64,000 nucleotides of DNA. It comes from Bemisia tabaci (taxonomy: Eukaryota; Arthropoda; Insecta; Hemiptera; Aleyrodidae). This document shows, one piece after another, positions 33,918 through 45,499 of the stretch (the first letter of the stretch is position 1; the number at the start of each line of letters is the position of its first letter). Below the pieces are notes generated by a model. That model saw only the letters and a program-made list of their open reading frames with translations. It searched no databases and was not told the origin of the DNA. A program made the position numbers and the translations under genes. The stretch spans positions 4,650,001 through 4,714,000 of the forward strand of contig NC_092800.1 of the NCBI RefSeq assembly GCF_918797505.1, written 5' to 3'.

Positions 33918-34370
33918 GCTTTTGATTGCATTACGCATGAAACCTTTACTAAGTCGATGTGAATTCCACAAACTGATTGCGGTGGACGCACGGGTCGTAG
34001 GACAGTTTGTTGGAGTTTTTTGCCAACGTGCGTTAAAAATTCAGCATAAAGCTGAAAATCTCAATACAGAGGGAAAAAGCTGATATGACCATAGTTTTCC
34101 CTCAAAGAGATATGCTGTTCAGTGCAACACTAGTTACGTCCATTCAGAAAGGCAACTGCAAACGTGTTTCGGCCTTGTTGTTGCGTTAAAAATTTAGCTT
34201 TCATGCTGAATTTTTAACGCACGTTGGCAAAAAACTCCAACAAACTGTCGATGTGAATTACTGCAATTTGACGCGGTAACATTCATGCCGCTTGGAAATT
34301 GCCGGTGATTGCTGAAGGCCTATGACACTTATGGAAAAAATGAAAATCACGTAAACGTACATACACGTTA
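33918..34370. repeat. Block K copy 2, split by a MITE
   Basis: Same order as copy 1. It is interrupted after gtcgatgtgaatt by the 281-base element at 33966-34246, after which gtcgatgtgaatt is repeated and the block continues. Confidence 0.82.
33966..34246. mobile_element. Foldback MITE, K-insert copy 2
   Basis: Inverted arms acagtttgttggagtttttt, gccaacgtgcgttaaaaatt. GTCGATGTGAATT (13 bases) stands on both sides (33953-33965 and 34247-34259), while block K copy 1 has it once. The element also matches 9285-9548, including the one-sided gattgcggtggacgcacg extension. Confidence 0.85.
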
Positions 34371-34635
34371 CATGACGCTCGTTACATGAGGGCAGAAAGA
34401 ATAAATGGGATTTATGCACGAGAAGATTCAAGTTGACGTCATTCAACTCATGAGCTCTGTCTACAGCGATCTCGTCACATGCCCACGGCTCATGAGTTAG
34501 CATTTTAGCGCTTAGTTCCTTTTAATTTAATGTCAAATCTCACTTTTCCATTTTTCCAAAAGGAATCACGCCCACTTTTACATTGTTTCTTATGCAGCTT
34601 TCTAGAGTACATTGCATCTTTCGCATCCGTTTCTA

Positions 34636-34836
34636 CACGGAGAAAAATGTATGGCTTTATAAACCAATTAGTGGTTCATAAGGAACACCACTAATAATCG
34701 TAATTGAACTAATGATTCTCCGTCTGTGAACCATACTAAGGTATATGTGCTATTATTATACGATGCATTTACTACTATTAGTGGTGTTCCACATGAACCA
34801 CTAATTGGTTTATGAACCATAGTTTTCTCTCAATGC
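34636..34836. mobile_element. Foldback MITE
   Basis: Left arm CACGGAGAAAAATGTATGG, taaaccaattagtggttcat. Right arm atgaaccactaattggttta, accatagttttctctc. The outer few bases are less well matched. Confidence 0.78.
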
Positions 34837-36787
34837 AGTTCCTTGCAAACATGCCCAATGCAAACATAAAAACGTCCAACCGAGCTTAAATATTTTAAAA
34901 GGTTCCCTTTCCCGGAGCCTACATTCAACGGTGAACGACCCCATAGCTGACAACATCGCCGTGATGAATCGATCCCCTTCGTGGCGGGGCGAAAAGTTGA
35001 GGCTGACACGCGGGGAGTCACGGAGGGCACCCGGGGGGAGAGAGGTCGGCCGGGGGGGGGGGGGGGGTAAAAATGAAAACCGACAATTTGCAAAACTGAA
35101 ACCTCGAATCACGTACACGCAAGGCGCGGGTTTCAGCTTCAGCGGCCACGGACGGCAGCGGTGGGAGTTTTTCAGGCGCATTTTTTAGCCGGCTTAAAAA
35201 CCCCCGTGCCGGGACCCCACCGGCGGCCGCGGGGGCGGGGGGCACCTGAAACTAATGAGCGGTTGTCAGCGGGTAACGACAACATTGTGTCACCTTTTGA
35301 CGACCGTCACCACCAAATGCTGCCGCCGCGCCATCGCCGCCACCCCCCCACCCCCCTCCGCGGCCACGCGTCACTACATATTTTTCTTAATTTAAGTGCA
35401 TTTGTTTCGGCTACCTCACTCGTTTATTTGCCCCTTTTTTGTACTTTTTTTTTTGCGAACTCGCGCGAGACCACGTGAATACTCGCCGGTTTTCGAGCGG
35501 ATAGTTGCAAGGATTTATTTGCCGTTGGAGGGAAAAATTTAGATTCTCATTAAACTTGCCTTGAATAAATAACAACTTAATGTTGAGAAAAGGCTGTTCA
35601 AAGGAAAAATTTAAAGGACCGGAATGTGTTACGTGTTTTTATCTTATTTGTATTTTTTACAGCCCTTCCTTTAGGATTAAGTTGTAATTTATTGGCCTTT
35701 TTTGAGCTGATAGAGTTTTTCTTCGATTGAATCGTGAGTACATGCCAAAAGACCGCCGTATTTTAAAAAAATATCATGTGGGAATTCAAAAGAAGTTAAA
35801 TCTCTTCTGATAAAGTACGAATTTTGTTTAATGTTAGTTAATTTTTACGAAAATTGTATACTCAATTTCATGTAATTTAATGTGTACATAATTTAGTTAA
35901 CCTATAGATATCAAGAGTGAGAAGAGCAATTATATGTAGCAGTCGTATCCGGAAAAACCCGCTCAAAGACTGTGCTCCTATTCAGAATCAACGATTATTT
36001 CTGTTGGTGCATTCCGCCACTGGAATGTTTCATTAACTCCGTGAAAAGCTCCTTGACCATTCATGTCCTTGCCACGGCAAGCTTGACCTGTACTGTACCA
36101 TGAAAATTTTTCCTCCTCAAAGAAACTCCGATTTATCTATTACAATCATCCATGCTAATACCTGTTTCTTCTACGTATGGGATGAGATTATTTTCAGCGT
36201 GTTTATTTTGGCACTCAAAAGGAGCCTAATGAAAGGTTAGATTTTCGAAGTACTGTCCGCGAAAAACAGAGAAATTTGCTGCATATAACCTTTGCAAGGT
36301 AAAAGCTTGACATCAATTATTCCTGGCTTGAATTTGAAAACGGAGCCAATCAACCAACGAATCGTCTTCACTCATAATTTTTTTTAGAGGTTCAATGAAC
36401 TTACGGTTCAAAGTTTTGAGCAAAAATGACTCCGAGAGGAAAAAGGACCAAAAAAAAAATCAAGACATACATATTTGAGAATGACACTATATAGTCACTT
36501 TGATCTCCCGACGATTGAAATTAAAACATATAGACTTACAGCAATTTTGTAGTAAGAACTCATCTTTTTCGAGACAAGTCAAGAGAGACAACATGTATTG
36601 AAGTCCAAAGAACTAATGTAGAGCATGATGCGAGCTCTTTGTTTGTTTTTCATCGCTGCATAAATCACAAAAAAATTTTTATTTAAATTTTTACTCCCAA
36701 CGATGAAAAGGTGTATAAATAAGATCGCTGAGTTTACACGCTCTGCACTCGCTCGAAATTCCTTCCGTCCCGTGTCGTTGCCTACCC
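34837..36787. other. GC-rich patch (about 34960-35370), then AT-rich DNA; no gene called
   Basis: The patch is non-repetitive and CpG-bearing, with a 16-base G run at 35052-35067. Overlapping open frames on both strands are Pro/Arg/Gly rich because of base composition. It could be a promoter-type or conserved non-coding region. The rest to 36787 is anonymous. Confidence 0.35.
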
Positions 36788-36888
36788 GACATAAGGGCGT
36801 AACTGCCCTCTGCAATGAACCCTATCTTCCATACATTTCAATGCTTTTCCGGGCTCATCTCAACGTGTAGTCACGCCCTTATGTCAGC
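36788..36888. mobile_element. Short inverted repeat pair
   Basis: gacataagggcgt at the left and acgcccttatgtc at the right, about 75 bases apart. It may be a small MITE or a chance pair. Confidence 0.4.
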
Positions 36889-37479
36889 GAAGCGACGATG
36901 TGAGCCCACTCACCAAGGCGGAAGGCAACGACCGTCCCGAAAAATTCATTTGTTCCCGGCAATTTTCCTCGGGAGGCGAAAAAGCAATTAATTTAGTTTT
37001 ATGAAAATGAAGTTTTAAAAGCAGAGATGGTGAAAAATCCAACGTATGACGGCGATGTATAAAATGATTGAGGGAAAGAGGGAGTTTGAGAAAAATGAGG
37101 GTGGGGGTACTTGCCACGGTTGGCAGCGCTTGATGGATTAGTCCGACTTAACTCGCTCTCTCGCCCGACCCAACCTGATTCAATTCCCCCATGTTTATTT
37201 CCTTTTCCTTTTTTGTTTCTCTCTGTTTTCCCCCCCTTTTCCCGGTTTTTTCCTCGGCCGTAATTCTGGCTTTCCTCGGTTCTCTCTCCACGGGTCCCCG
37301 GCTCGGGGGAGGGGGGGGGGGGTGACTTCCGCTTTCGGTTGGAAAAATTGCACCCGGGAGCTCCGCGCCCGGGTGCCCCAACAACACTACACCGGGGACT
37401 CTCCATCAAATTTATACGGGCCTGTCTCGTTTTGGGAGCATTAAATCTGACGAGAGCCCATACTCGAGTCCTTGCACCC
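36889..37479. other. GC-rich non-repetitive patch with a G run
   Basis: A G run stands at 37311-37322. A minus frame at 37481-36999 (160 codons) is Gly/Pro/Arg/Lys rich from composition and is not recognised. No gene is called. Confidence 0.35.
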
Positions 37480-38245
37480 AAAACTTAACGCACAAAGCTC
37501 TCAAGAAATTCTCACGTTTCTTCGCACTCAAAACTACGCCCTGCCTGCGTGTTTCCTCTCAAAAATGATAGATCGGTTAAAGGAGTCTCAGAATCGTATT
37601 TTGGTGGTTGATTCGGTGCCAAGACTACTTACGCACATGTTTTCACCCAAGACTTCTAACCCGCAGATATCCACTCATAATTCTTTTGACCTACGTGTAT
37701 TTTTCTTCTTTTTTTTTCTTTAACTACAAGCGTGCTTACGCAGTCATGCCTGAATAACTGAAAACTGGAGTTAGAAATCAAGTTCACCTTCAACTCGATG
37801 GATACAATTTGAGCGGCTCAGGAGTTCAAATAGTTGTATCGCGCATCTTGGTTCAGCATGATGTCAAGGTACAAGTGAGTTTCATTGTAACCTTTGTGTA
37901 TTTCAAAGACCACCGCAGCGAAACGTCCAATAACTTACTCGACCCCTCTCACCGAAAAATATGTTGTCACACCAAGAGAAGTTGCAAAAGTTATGATTTT
38001 ATCTAGTTTCACTAAGTCTTCCTTTCTTCCAAATTTTTCTTGTGCAGTTTTGTTGTTAGGCAAAACGTTTCTACGGATCTGGGTGTTTCCTTCGAAATTT
38101 TAAAACCACCTAGTGCGACACACACAAAAGAAAAAACAAAAAAAGAAAATAACTGAGCACCACCCTCGCGGACACGTCTGAATGACTAGGAACTGGAGTT
38201 AGAAATCATGTTCGATTTCAACTCGACCTCCTCTACGACTCCCAC
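37480..38245. repeat. Dispersed repeat family M copy 2, interrupted
   Basis: gtgccaagactactta, atatccactca, then gcctgaataactgaaaactg, gttagaaatcaag, gatacaatttgagcggctca and ccgcagcgaaacgtcc follow the 20795-21640 order. Between about 37998 and 38140 extra sequence intervenes. Part of it (acccagatccg and neighbours) recurs inverted at about 47893-47945. Confidence 0.75.
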
Positions 38246-38246
38246 G

Positions 38247-38499
38247 CCTCCGTGCTAATGAAGAACGTCATATGAACCTTGAGGCGTTGCCAAACTTCTT
38301 TTGCTAAAAAACGAATTCATTGGTAAACTTGTGAATATAATTCTTCCGAATTTTAAGATACTTTTGTTAGTAATCTCTCCTAAAGTTCGTGAGAATTTCG
38401 AGTAAAAATATTCATAACTTTCCTTAAAAATAAACATTTTATCGGAGGAAATTTGGCAACTCTTGAATGTTCATACGGCGTTCTTCCTTAGCATAGCAG
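38247..38499. mobile_element. MITE family J copy 2
   Basis: Left arm gtgctaatgaagaacgtcat, ggcgttgccaaactt. Right arm tttggcaactcttgaatgtt, tacggcgttcttccttagca. No clear target duplication. Confidence 0.78.
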
Positions 38500-38520
38500 T
38501 ACAGTAGTGTAAAATACCTG

Positions 38521-39655
38521 TAGGTATGATACAATTTTTTGAAAAATCAGTTCTTTAAGCGCTCTCAGACGAAGCAATGAAAAATTTGCGTGCAGATTCT
38601 CCATTATTCCATTTAACAACGTTTCAGTTTTCCCTCCTGGGGTGGGAGCTAACTTTCGGGTCGCAAACAAAAGCGAATAAATCATAAAAAAGGCGAGGAT
38701 AGAGAGGTCAGGAGGTGAAATGCGGAAAAAATTAAATTAAAATCATGGAAATTAGAGGGGAGTTCCGGCGACTGTGGATGTCCAGTTCCTCGCCGGCTCC
38801 TGAGGTCATAATTATTTCCCCGACGGCCCCGGAACGGAGGTGATGACAAATTTATTTCGGATTGTGTTTTAATCTCTGCGGGGGGCGCAAGCTAATAACT
38901 GAGACGGACTCTCCAGATCTCTATCGTATTACCCGGCTGAAGGGTAGATCAGGGATGAAATTGCGTTCGAGGCCCCAGCGCGCCGAGCGGGAGTGGAACG
39001 AACTCGGACGGATTGTTTCGCGTCTCGCGGCCTTTTTTCCTTATGAATATGCAACGACTAATCCGGGCTCTTACGCTCCGCCATTATCACTCGTGTAATC
39101 GCATCCGAACAATTTTACGGATGGGGACTCCGACACCTCATTGCCTCCCCTCGTTTTATGGGTCCGTCTCGTGTTTATGGCGAAAGCTCCGGAAGAAGCC
39201 ATCGTTGTGGTCATTCAATTAAGTACGGGAGATTTTTTGCGATTATCAGACGCAGAAAATTGAGCTTTAAATACTCACTTGTTACATTTAGCTTGGCTAA
39301 AATAATCAGCTGATTCTGGGTCTACTCGCATGCAGACTCAACACCCATGGAAAAATAATTCACCCAAACTTTTTCACTCACAGCATTTATATTCCCATAC
39401 ATTTTTGTTTACCTGAATTTTGCAAAGAAGGAGTTTTAATTATTTCTGATATATTTTCTGAAAATAGTTTCAAAAGTGAAAAATGCACCTCTTACTGACG
39501 TCATCCGGCGGCATCTCTTTGCGACCCGAAAGTTAGCTCGCGCCAGAGAGGGAAAACTGAAACGTTGTTAACTGGAATTGTGAATTTGCACGCAAATTTT
39601 TCATTGCATCGTCTGAGAGCGCTTAAAGTACTGGTTTAGCAAAAAATTTCATACT
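38521..39655. repeat. Inverted pair of about 140-base segments around a GC-rich core
   Basis: Left segment 38521-38668 and right segment 39518-39655 are inverted copies: ttaagcgctctcagacga/tcgtctgagagcgcttaa, aacgtttcagttttccctc/gagggaaaactgaaacgtt, gctaactttcgggtcgcaaa/tttgcgacccgaaagttagc. The core at 38740-39230 is GC-rich and non-repetitive, with unrecognised short frames. This is either one large element or two separate insertions in opposite orientation. Confidence 0.75.
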
Positions 39656-39660
39656 TTTCT

Positions 39661-40284
39661 TTGATATGGAAAATGGTATAAAAATAGATTTTAAAGTGGG
39701 AAAATGCACCGCCTAGTGACGTCATCTGGCAGCATTTTCCAATAGATTATTTTGTCATATCTTCCTTAATACGTCCCTCTCAGTTTATGAACCATTTCGT
39801 CGAGTTCAGTCCACTCAGGAGTGTCTCTTGAACACGAAATTCATCAAATTTCAGTCATCTGCAACTTCCCCATTTTCTAGGATTAGCGAATCTTGAAAGA
39901 TAGGAGGCAACATGATAACTTTGTAAAGATGAGTATTTTCGTATCGATTTTGAAGTTTTTTTCCGCTCAAAGAAGCCGCATACAATGACATATCCTAACT
40001 CTTGTGGTTTCTATTTGCTTAATTTTTTAATTTAAATAAAATAATAATGTGCATGTCATAATTTCAACCAAATCATATTCAAAGCCTGACTTTGTTTAAC
40101 TTTTCAACGTCAAAGTTTGCCTTTAAGTGAAACTAACTGCGAGTAAATTGAAATCAAATCTGTTTCTGAAATTTTGTCTCTCATAAGCAACTCTCCCACT
40201 TATTAAAAGTATGCCTTGCAATTTTGATACAATCAGAAAGATGTAAATGAAAGGCTATTTTTGTATTTATATTGAGAATAATTT
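39661..40284. other. No gene seen
   Basis: AT-rich. The stretch 39699-39740 (aaaatgcaccgcctagtgac, gtcatctggcagcat) repeats 39477-39515 directly. Confidence 0.4.
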
Positions 40285-40419
40285 GACCGCATTTTGCAAT
40301 TAGGAACTAAAATCACTGGCTTACGTTAGAAACAGCATTTGCCCCATCAGTTTCCGTATGCAGATACGTAATTTTATCTATGAGCCAAAAATTGTAGTCT
40401 TAATTGCAGAATGTAGTCC
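40285..40419. mobile_element. MITE family B copy 3, diverged
   Basis: Left gaccgcattttgcaattagg, right ttaattgcagaatgtagtcc, with tcagtttccgtatgcagata in the loop as in the other copies. The ends have drifted and no target duplication is visible. Confidence 0.75.
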
Positions 40420-40420
40420 A

Positions 40421-41335
40421 AGTGTGACAAAAATATTGTCCCCTCTCCCTTTTATCTATCTTTGAATTGGTTTGACCAATCAAAATTAACGTTCTCCAAT
40501 TCCATTTCACAGCTGGATTGCTATAAACATCATCGGAGCAGATGTCAATACCCTCAACGGCTTTTCATCATAAACGTAGACGGGCTGTATTTAGACAGCC
40601 ACGGACCCGACCTCGAAAAATTAAACAATCGTAGATAACAATAATCATTAGTATTCCAAATCTGTTTTCAATATCATCGGGGGCCCGAGGCGTACATGTT
40701 TATATTAACATAAAATATCATTACATCGGGAATATATGCGCTACACAAGGGAGGGCGAATAGTCGAAGTGCGGGGAAAGGGAGCCAGGGGCGCGGGGGGG
40801 GGGGGGGGGGCGCCAGGAGTTTCTGAAGGGACCCGAGCGTTGGGAAAAAATGAGGGAAATTAATGTGGTGGCATTAATAAAATGTTGGTAGCACTGATAT
40901 TCAGTAGCAGTTCCGGAAATCGATCAACGTCAGATCCCTGCGTTGGCTGTGCGAACGCGCGCGCGCCGAGGGCTCAGATGTCCCGTTGCTTTCAATCGAC
41001 CCCCCGCCGCCGGCCGGGGAGGGGGGGAGGCACAACAATGGACGGGGACCGAAACCCCCCGCCCTTTTTCTGTCGTTCCTCCAAATGAACGGAATCCATC
41101 ATTTTGATGTCTTTGTTGGAATCGTAATGTCCATCTTAAGATTTGTCAAAGCCGCGTAGGGATCCGTGCAACTCTTTCGCCCGCCTCTCTTCTCGCACCA
41201 TCTTGATTTTTCGTCTGTGTTTTTTTTCTCTTTTTCCTCTTCATTTTTGGCTAACCTATAATTTTTTCTTTATGCTCATCCATTTTTTATGCCGGAAATT
41301 TTCCAAAAGCTACAAAAATACCGCAAATAATTCAA
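40421..41335. other. GC-rich patch with a G run; no gene called
   Basis: 40540-41060 is non-repetitive, with AT-rich TAAT/ATCATTA motifs followed by GC-rich text. A G run lies at 40794-40810. A 68-codon frame at 40882-41088 is composition-driven. Possible conserved non-coding region. Confidence 0.35.
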
Positions 41336-41734
41336 TTAAAAAACACAAGAAAACGGTTAACCAAGGCTAAAAAACAACTAACCGCTTAGCCTGGACCGTT
41401 TCAGGTTGGTTCCGACCCCCTCCACGACCAGGAAACAAACATTTATGAAAATTTTATATAAAGCAAAATACCTAGACCCCCATTTGTGATAATCCGAAAC
41501 GAAATGGGGGGTTCCGGAAGGTTCGCTCTTTATCATAAAATGTGGAGCTAGGTATTTTGATTTTCATAATTTTTTATAGATTTTTGTGTATTTGTATACA
41601 AAAATGTGTGTATTTTTGTGTATTTGTAAATATTTATTCTGGCCGAGGAGAAGGTTGAAACCACCCTTAAACGTCCCACGCTTTGCGTTTTTTAGTTTTT
41701 TAGCCTTGATTACCCGTTTTCTTGTGTTTTTTAG
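41336..41734. mobile_element. Foldback element with inner hairpin
   Basis: Outer arms taaaaaacacaagaaaacgg, caaggctaaaaaac and gttttttagccttgattacc, cgttttcttgtgttttt. An inner inverted pair (catttgtgataatcc region, aaaatacctag/ctaggtatttt) lies at about 41447-41565. Confidence 0.78.
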
Positions 41735-42666
41735 TTAGCTGAAATAACAAATTCAGAGGTCTATCCTCATTTATAAACGAGCGATACATGTTAATAAATT
41801 GGTTTTTTTCGGAAGGCAAACTTGTGAGTTCTTTAACACAGTTTGTTATTGTGAGAAATTGGCAGCCTTTATCGGTCTCTAAGACTCTCTAGCATTGCTT
41901 CCTAAACATTTGATGCGAAAGTAATTTTCCACTTTTGCACAATTAGACAATTTCCTAGGTAATCACTAAACAGGCAAAACAACAGTTAATGCCACATCAT
42001 ATTAATCTATAGTTAAAGTGAACAGACATCAAGATATTCAACGAATGATGTTTAAATAAGTGTTTAATTTTTAACTATATGCGAAGAATGGGGAACGGTA
42101 CCATTACGTCGAGAGGGCTCATTATAGCTGTGTGCTTAAAAAAAAATTGAAAAAATTGTAGTCAAACGATCAAAACGTAAGCTTGAATTCATTACTCGAA
42201 AGTAATTACTTGTGTTCGAATACTTTTGACTTTTGATGTGAGTGTTTTCATAAAAGGGGTGAAACGAGAAACACTAAACCAATATTCCCCTCTAATGGAA
42301 GAACATAAATTCAAATAAAACCTCTAAATAGATTCAATATAGTCTGCCGTTTGGTAAGCGTGTTTGGAGATCAGCATTCAGTCTGATATGTGCCCTGAGA
42401 AAAACATTCGTCTTAAATTTGCCACGGCAAGATTTCTCACTGAGTAAACCTGAGATCTATTAAAGCCACAGGATGTCTTTCAGACATGATAGCAGTAATT
42501 TTCAGAAAAATATGATTCTTATTGCTTCTATCGAGAAATTTGTATCGCGGAGTGAGGAACAGAACTTCCTGATGATCCAGAAGGATTTTCTTTTTCATGT
42601 ATGCATAACACTTTGTACCAAAACTGAATGACTCTATATTCAGGCTTTACGATCGGATGTTTCTAC
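41735..42666. other. No gene seen
   Basis: Anonymous AT-rich sequence. Confidence 0.4.
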
Positions 42667-42670
42667 AATA

Positions 42671-42911
42671 CTGTCATGCTAAGGAAAAACGCCGTATGAA
42701 CATTCCAGAGTTGCCAAATTATCTTGAATAAAATGTTTATTTTCAAGGAAAGTTACGAATATTTTGCCTTGAAATTTTCAAGAACTTTAAGTAAAACTAC
42801 GAACAAAATGATATGAAAAATATTCATAAGTTTACCAGGAAATTCGTGTTCTATCAAAGGAAATTTGGCAACGCCTGAATGTTCATACGGCGTTTTTCCT
42901 TAGCAAGGCAG
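42671..42911. mobile_element. MITE family J copy 3
   Basis: Ends CTGTCATGCTAAGG and CCTTAGCAAGGCAG. Inner arms aaacgccgtatgaac/gttcatacggcgttt and agttgccaaatt/aaatttggcaac. AATA stands on both sides (42667-42670 and 42912-42915). Confidence 0.9.
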
Positions 42912-42915
42912 AATA

Positions 42916-43665
42916 ATCAGTAACATATCTCCCATTCTTTGGCTCTAGCTTGTCCTCGTTTGTATGTAAAACATTGCAAACAAATGGAAATGCAAATGGA
43001 CCGAGTCAGCCCAAGCCACGTCATAGCAATCACCAAATTTAACTGTGCAATTTAATTTTTTAGAAGAGAACCATGGCGCAGAGCCTTTGAACATTTTACA
43101 AATTTGCCTCGTACCATACAGAAAACTCACTGAAATTTGCACAAAAATCTACACAACCGTTTTCCTGCACAAAATTAAATTGCCCAATTGAATTTGGCAA
43201 TAGCTGATGTGGGTTGGCTCCTTTCTGCATAACGCGGTCCAAGTAATCCAGAGCACCCCAAAAAATGTTTGCCTCACACGATTTTACGCAATCCATCGCA
43301 TTTCTATACGCTGTTTTTGCAAGCAGCGTGGTAAATTATGAATGACCTTTTAAAGGCGGGTCAATCGCCAAAAAGACTAAGCCGGATGCGATCATTAGCT
43401 GCGAACAAAAATGTTACCCAAGTGAGATCGTTGACCCGTTAATCGCCTTTGGCGGTTTCGCGTGTCTACCCCAAAGCCTTTTGTTCCACCGAAACAGACG
43501 CTTCGTCCATCCGCAAAAAAAAAGATTTTTTAACCGGGTATCACCATCTCTTGTCAGAAGAAAAGATTTCTTCGAGGGAGGTGAATGGTTTTTTTCACGC
43601 TATAATTCTATTTTGGTTCGAAATTGTAAACAAATGATCAGTGTAATTTTGTCAATGAGGTGTCC
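42916..43665. other. No gene seen; small dispersed piece at 43120-43170
   Basis: cagaaaactcactgaaattt, gcacaaaaatctacacaacc and gttttcct resemble 59435-59490, so a dispersed repeat piece is present. The rest is anonymous. Confidence 0.4.
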
Positions 43666-43669
43666 CATT

Positions 43670-43921
43670 GTGCCGTGCTAAGGAAAAACGCCGTATGAAC
43701 CTTCAAGCGTTGCCAAAACTCCTTCGATTAAATACGAATTTTCGAGGAAACTGCTGGATATTTTTATTCCAATTTTTCGAAGAATTTAACTCGCAATATG
43801 ATTTAAAGCATGTGAAAAATTCAATGAGGAATATTCATAACTTTTCTCAAAAATTAGTGTTTAATAGGGTAAATTTGGCAACTTCTGAAGGCTCATGCGG
43901 CGTTTTTCCACAGCACGACAG
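43670..43921. mobile_element. MITE family J copy 4
   Basis: Left gtgccgtgctaaggaaaaac, cgttgccaaa. Right aaatttggcaacttctgaag, gcggcgtttttcc, acagcacgacag. CATT flanks it (43666-43669 and 43922-43925). A 136-codon frame crossing it is not a gene. Confidence 0.87.
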
Positions 43922-44244
43922 CATTGTGTATGCATCTATGCCTTTTAGGCTCAAGTATAAGAATAAAATCGAGCCCTTTATACTTTGGGATTTCATTTGC
44001 CTTGCCACAATGTTTGGAATTCAAAATTTTTGGATGACTATCAAACTGTTGAAAGCCAAACATCTAGTTTCTCAGTAAATGGTATTGCTGTGTTTTGCAT
44101 ACTTTAGGAATTGAGAACTGTTTCGGTAAAAGCGCGTATAAGGGATGCAATGTTGCAAAGCGTTTTTATGGCGATTGCGGCAGATGAAATTCATTCACTG
44201 TCGACTTTCTTGCTTACAAAAGTAAGGAAAATTTTGGAACAGAT

Positions 44245-45134
44245 CAGGCCGGATTTACCTACTTGCTGCCCATGGGTCGCCTGTATTTTGTCGCCTCCTT
44301 CTCATTCGTTTTGAAACATCAATAAAAACCATCAAGTGAGCGTGTCAGCGGGGGATGGGGTGTGTAAGACGCGTTTACTCGTGTTGGAAACTCTTTTGGG
44401 AAAGTCCTGTCAACACTACTAGTAAAAATTAACCGAACTTTGCGCGAACGTTAAGTTTCGTAAACCTATCTCTGCGTGGACAAGGCCTTCCATTCATAAG
44501 AAATGAACGAAAAAATTATGAAAGAACAAGCATAAATGTGGTTTAATGATTTTAACTTCCGTCGCCGCGCAGACTGCACCGTGTTTGGAGCAATGCGTGA
44601 AGTATTCCGACAGTTTTGTAGGCGCTATGAGTTTCACGCCGACAACCGCTGCTGAACGCACTGTGTTTGTCGCAATGCGTGAAGTATTCATGCATTCTTG
44701 TAGGCGCTATCCGTTTCACGCTGACCGCAGTGACCGCACTGTGTTTGATGCAATGCGTGAAGTATTCGTGCAGTCTTGCAGGAATGTAGGCGCTAATATG
44801 TGTTACATGCCGACCGCCGGGCCGAGGGCTTCTCCTTTTCATCTCAAGTCCTTGTCATCATTTCTCTCTCAGTCACGCCGTTCCTGGCCAAATTGCGTGT
44901 TTGGTCTCTCTCTTATTTCGATTAATTGATTGAAGGTGCTGTCTCTTGTATCGCCGAAAGACGAAAAAATTAGAAATTACTATTCTCTCAGGAAATGAGA
45001 GATTTTGTTTGTAATTTTTTTCTAAATCCGATTTTTTTTATGCCTACATTTTAAAAAAGTTGCAAAATTTGCCGCCTCCTAGATTTGCCGCCATGGGCAG
45101 TGGCCCATGTGGCCACCCCCTTAATCCGGCCCTG
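44245..45134. mobile_element. Non-autonomous hAT element with internal minisatellite, copy 1
   Basis: Ends CAGGCCGGATTTACCT and GGGGTGGCC-type text inverted to TTAATCCGGCCCTG. The 8-base duplication GAACAGAT stands on both sides (44237-44244 and 45135-45142). Inside, gcaatgcgtgaagtattc with tgtaggcgctat and ttcacgc recurs about three times (44580-44790). No transposase frame. Confidence 0.9.
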
Positions 45135-45202
45135 GAACAGATTCATGACAGAACTATCGGCTAAGTTACTGACAGCAAGATTTTTCGGTTTTCGGCTACT
45201 CA

Positions 45203-45499
45203 TAATGTGAAAACCACAGTTGAGCTATTAGCCGATTTTAAAAATACATACAATGATTGGGACTGAGGCCATGCTTTAATATAAAAACAATATGCAAGAT
45301 AATGTTAATATTTTTACAATTTTACCTTAACATGATGGAAAAGCAAACGTTTCGATCAACAGTTTGATCTTCATCAGTGCAAGAGAAAGTAGATAGATTC
45401 TTATCTATCTACAATCTAGATAAGAAATTGTAATTTGAGTCGCAATCATTGCATGTATTTGTAAAATCGGCTAATAGCTCAACTTTGGTTTTCACGTTA
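45203..45499. mobile_element. Foldback carrying a hammerhead-like core on the minus strand
   Basis: Arms gtgaaaaccacagttgagct, attagccgatttt and their complement at 45463-45497. On the minus strand 45377-45350 reads CUGAUGA, a GAUCAA/UUGAUC hairpin with ACUG loop, then GAAA. This is the conserved half of a hammerhead ribozyme. The part after GAAA does not show a clear stem III and cleavage site, so activity is doubtful. Confidence 0.68.

Noticed and set aside
43668..44078. 136-codon frame
   Set aside because: Most of it is the translated body of a family J MITE.
44574..44790. CRISPR-like regularly spaced repeats
   Set aside because: They are contiguous minisatellite units inside a hAT element, without spacers, and in a eukaryote.
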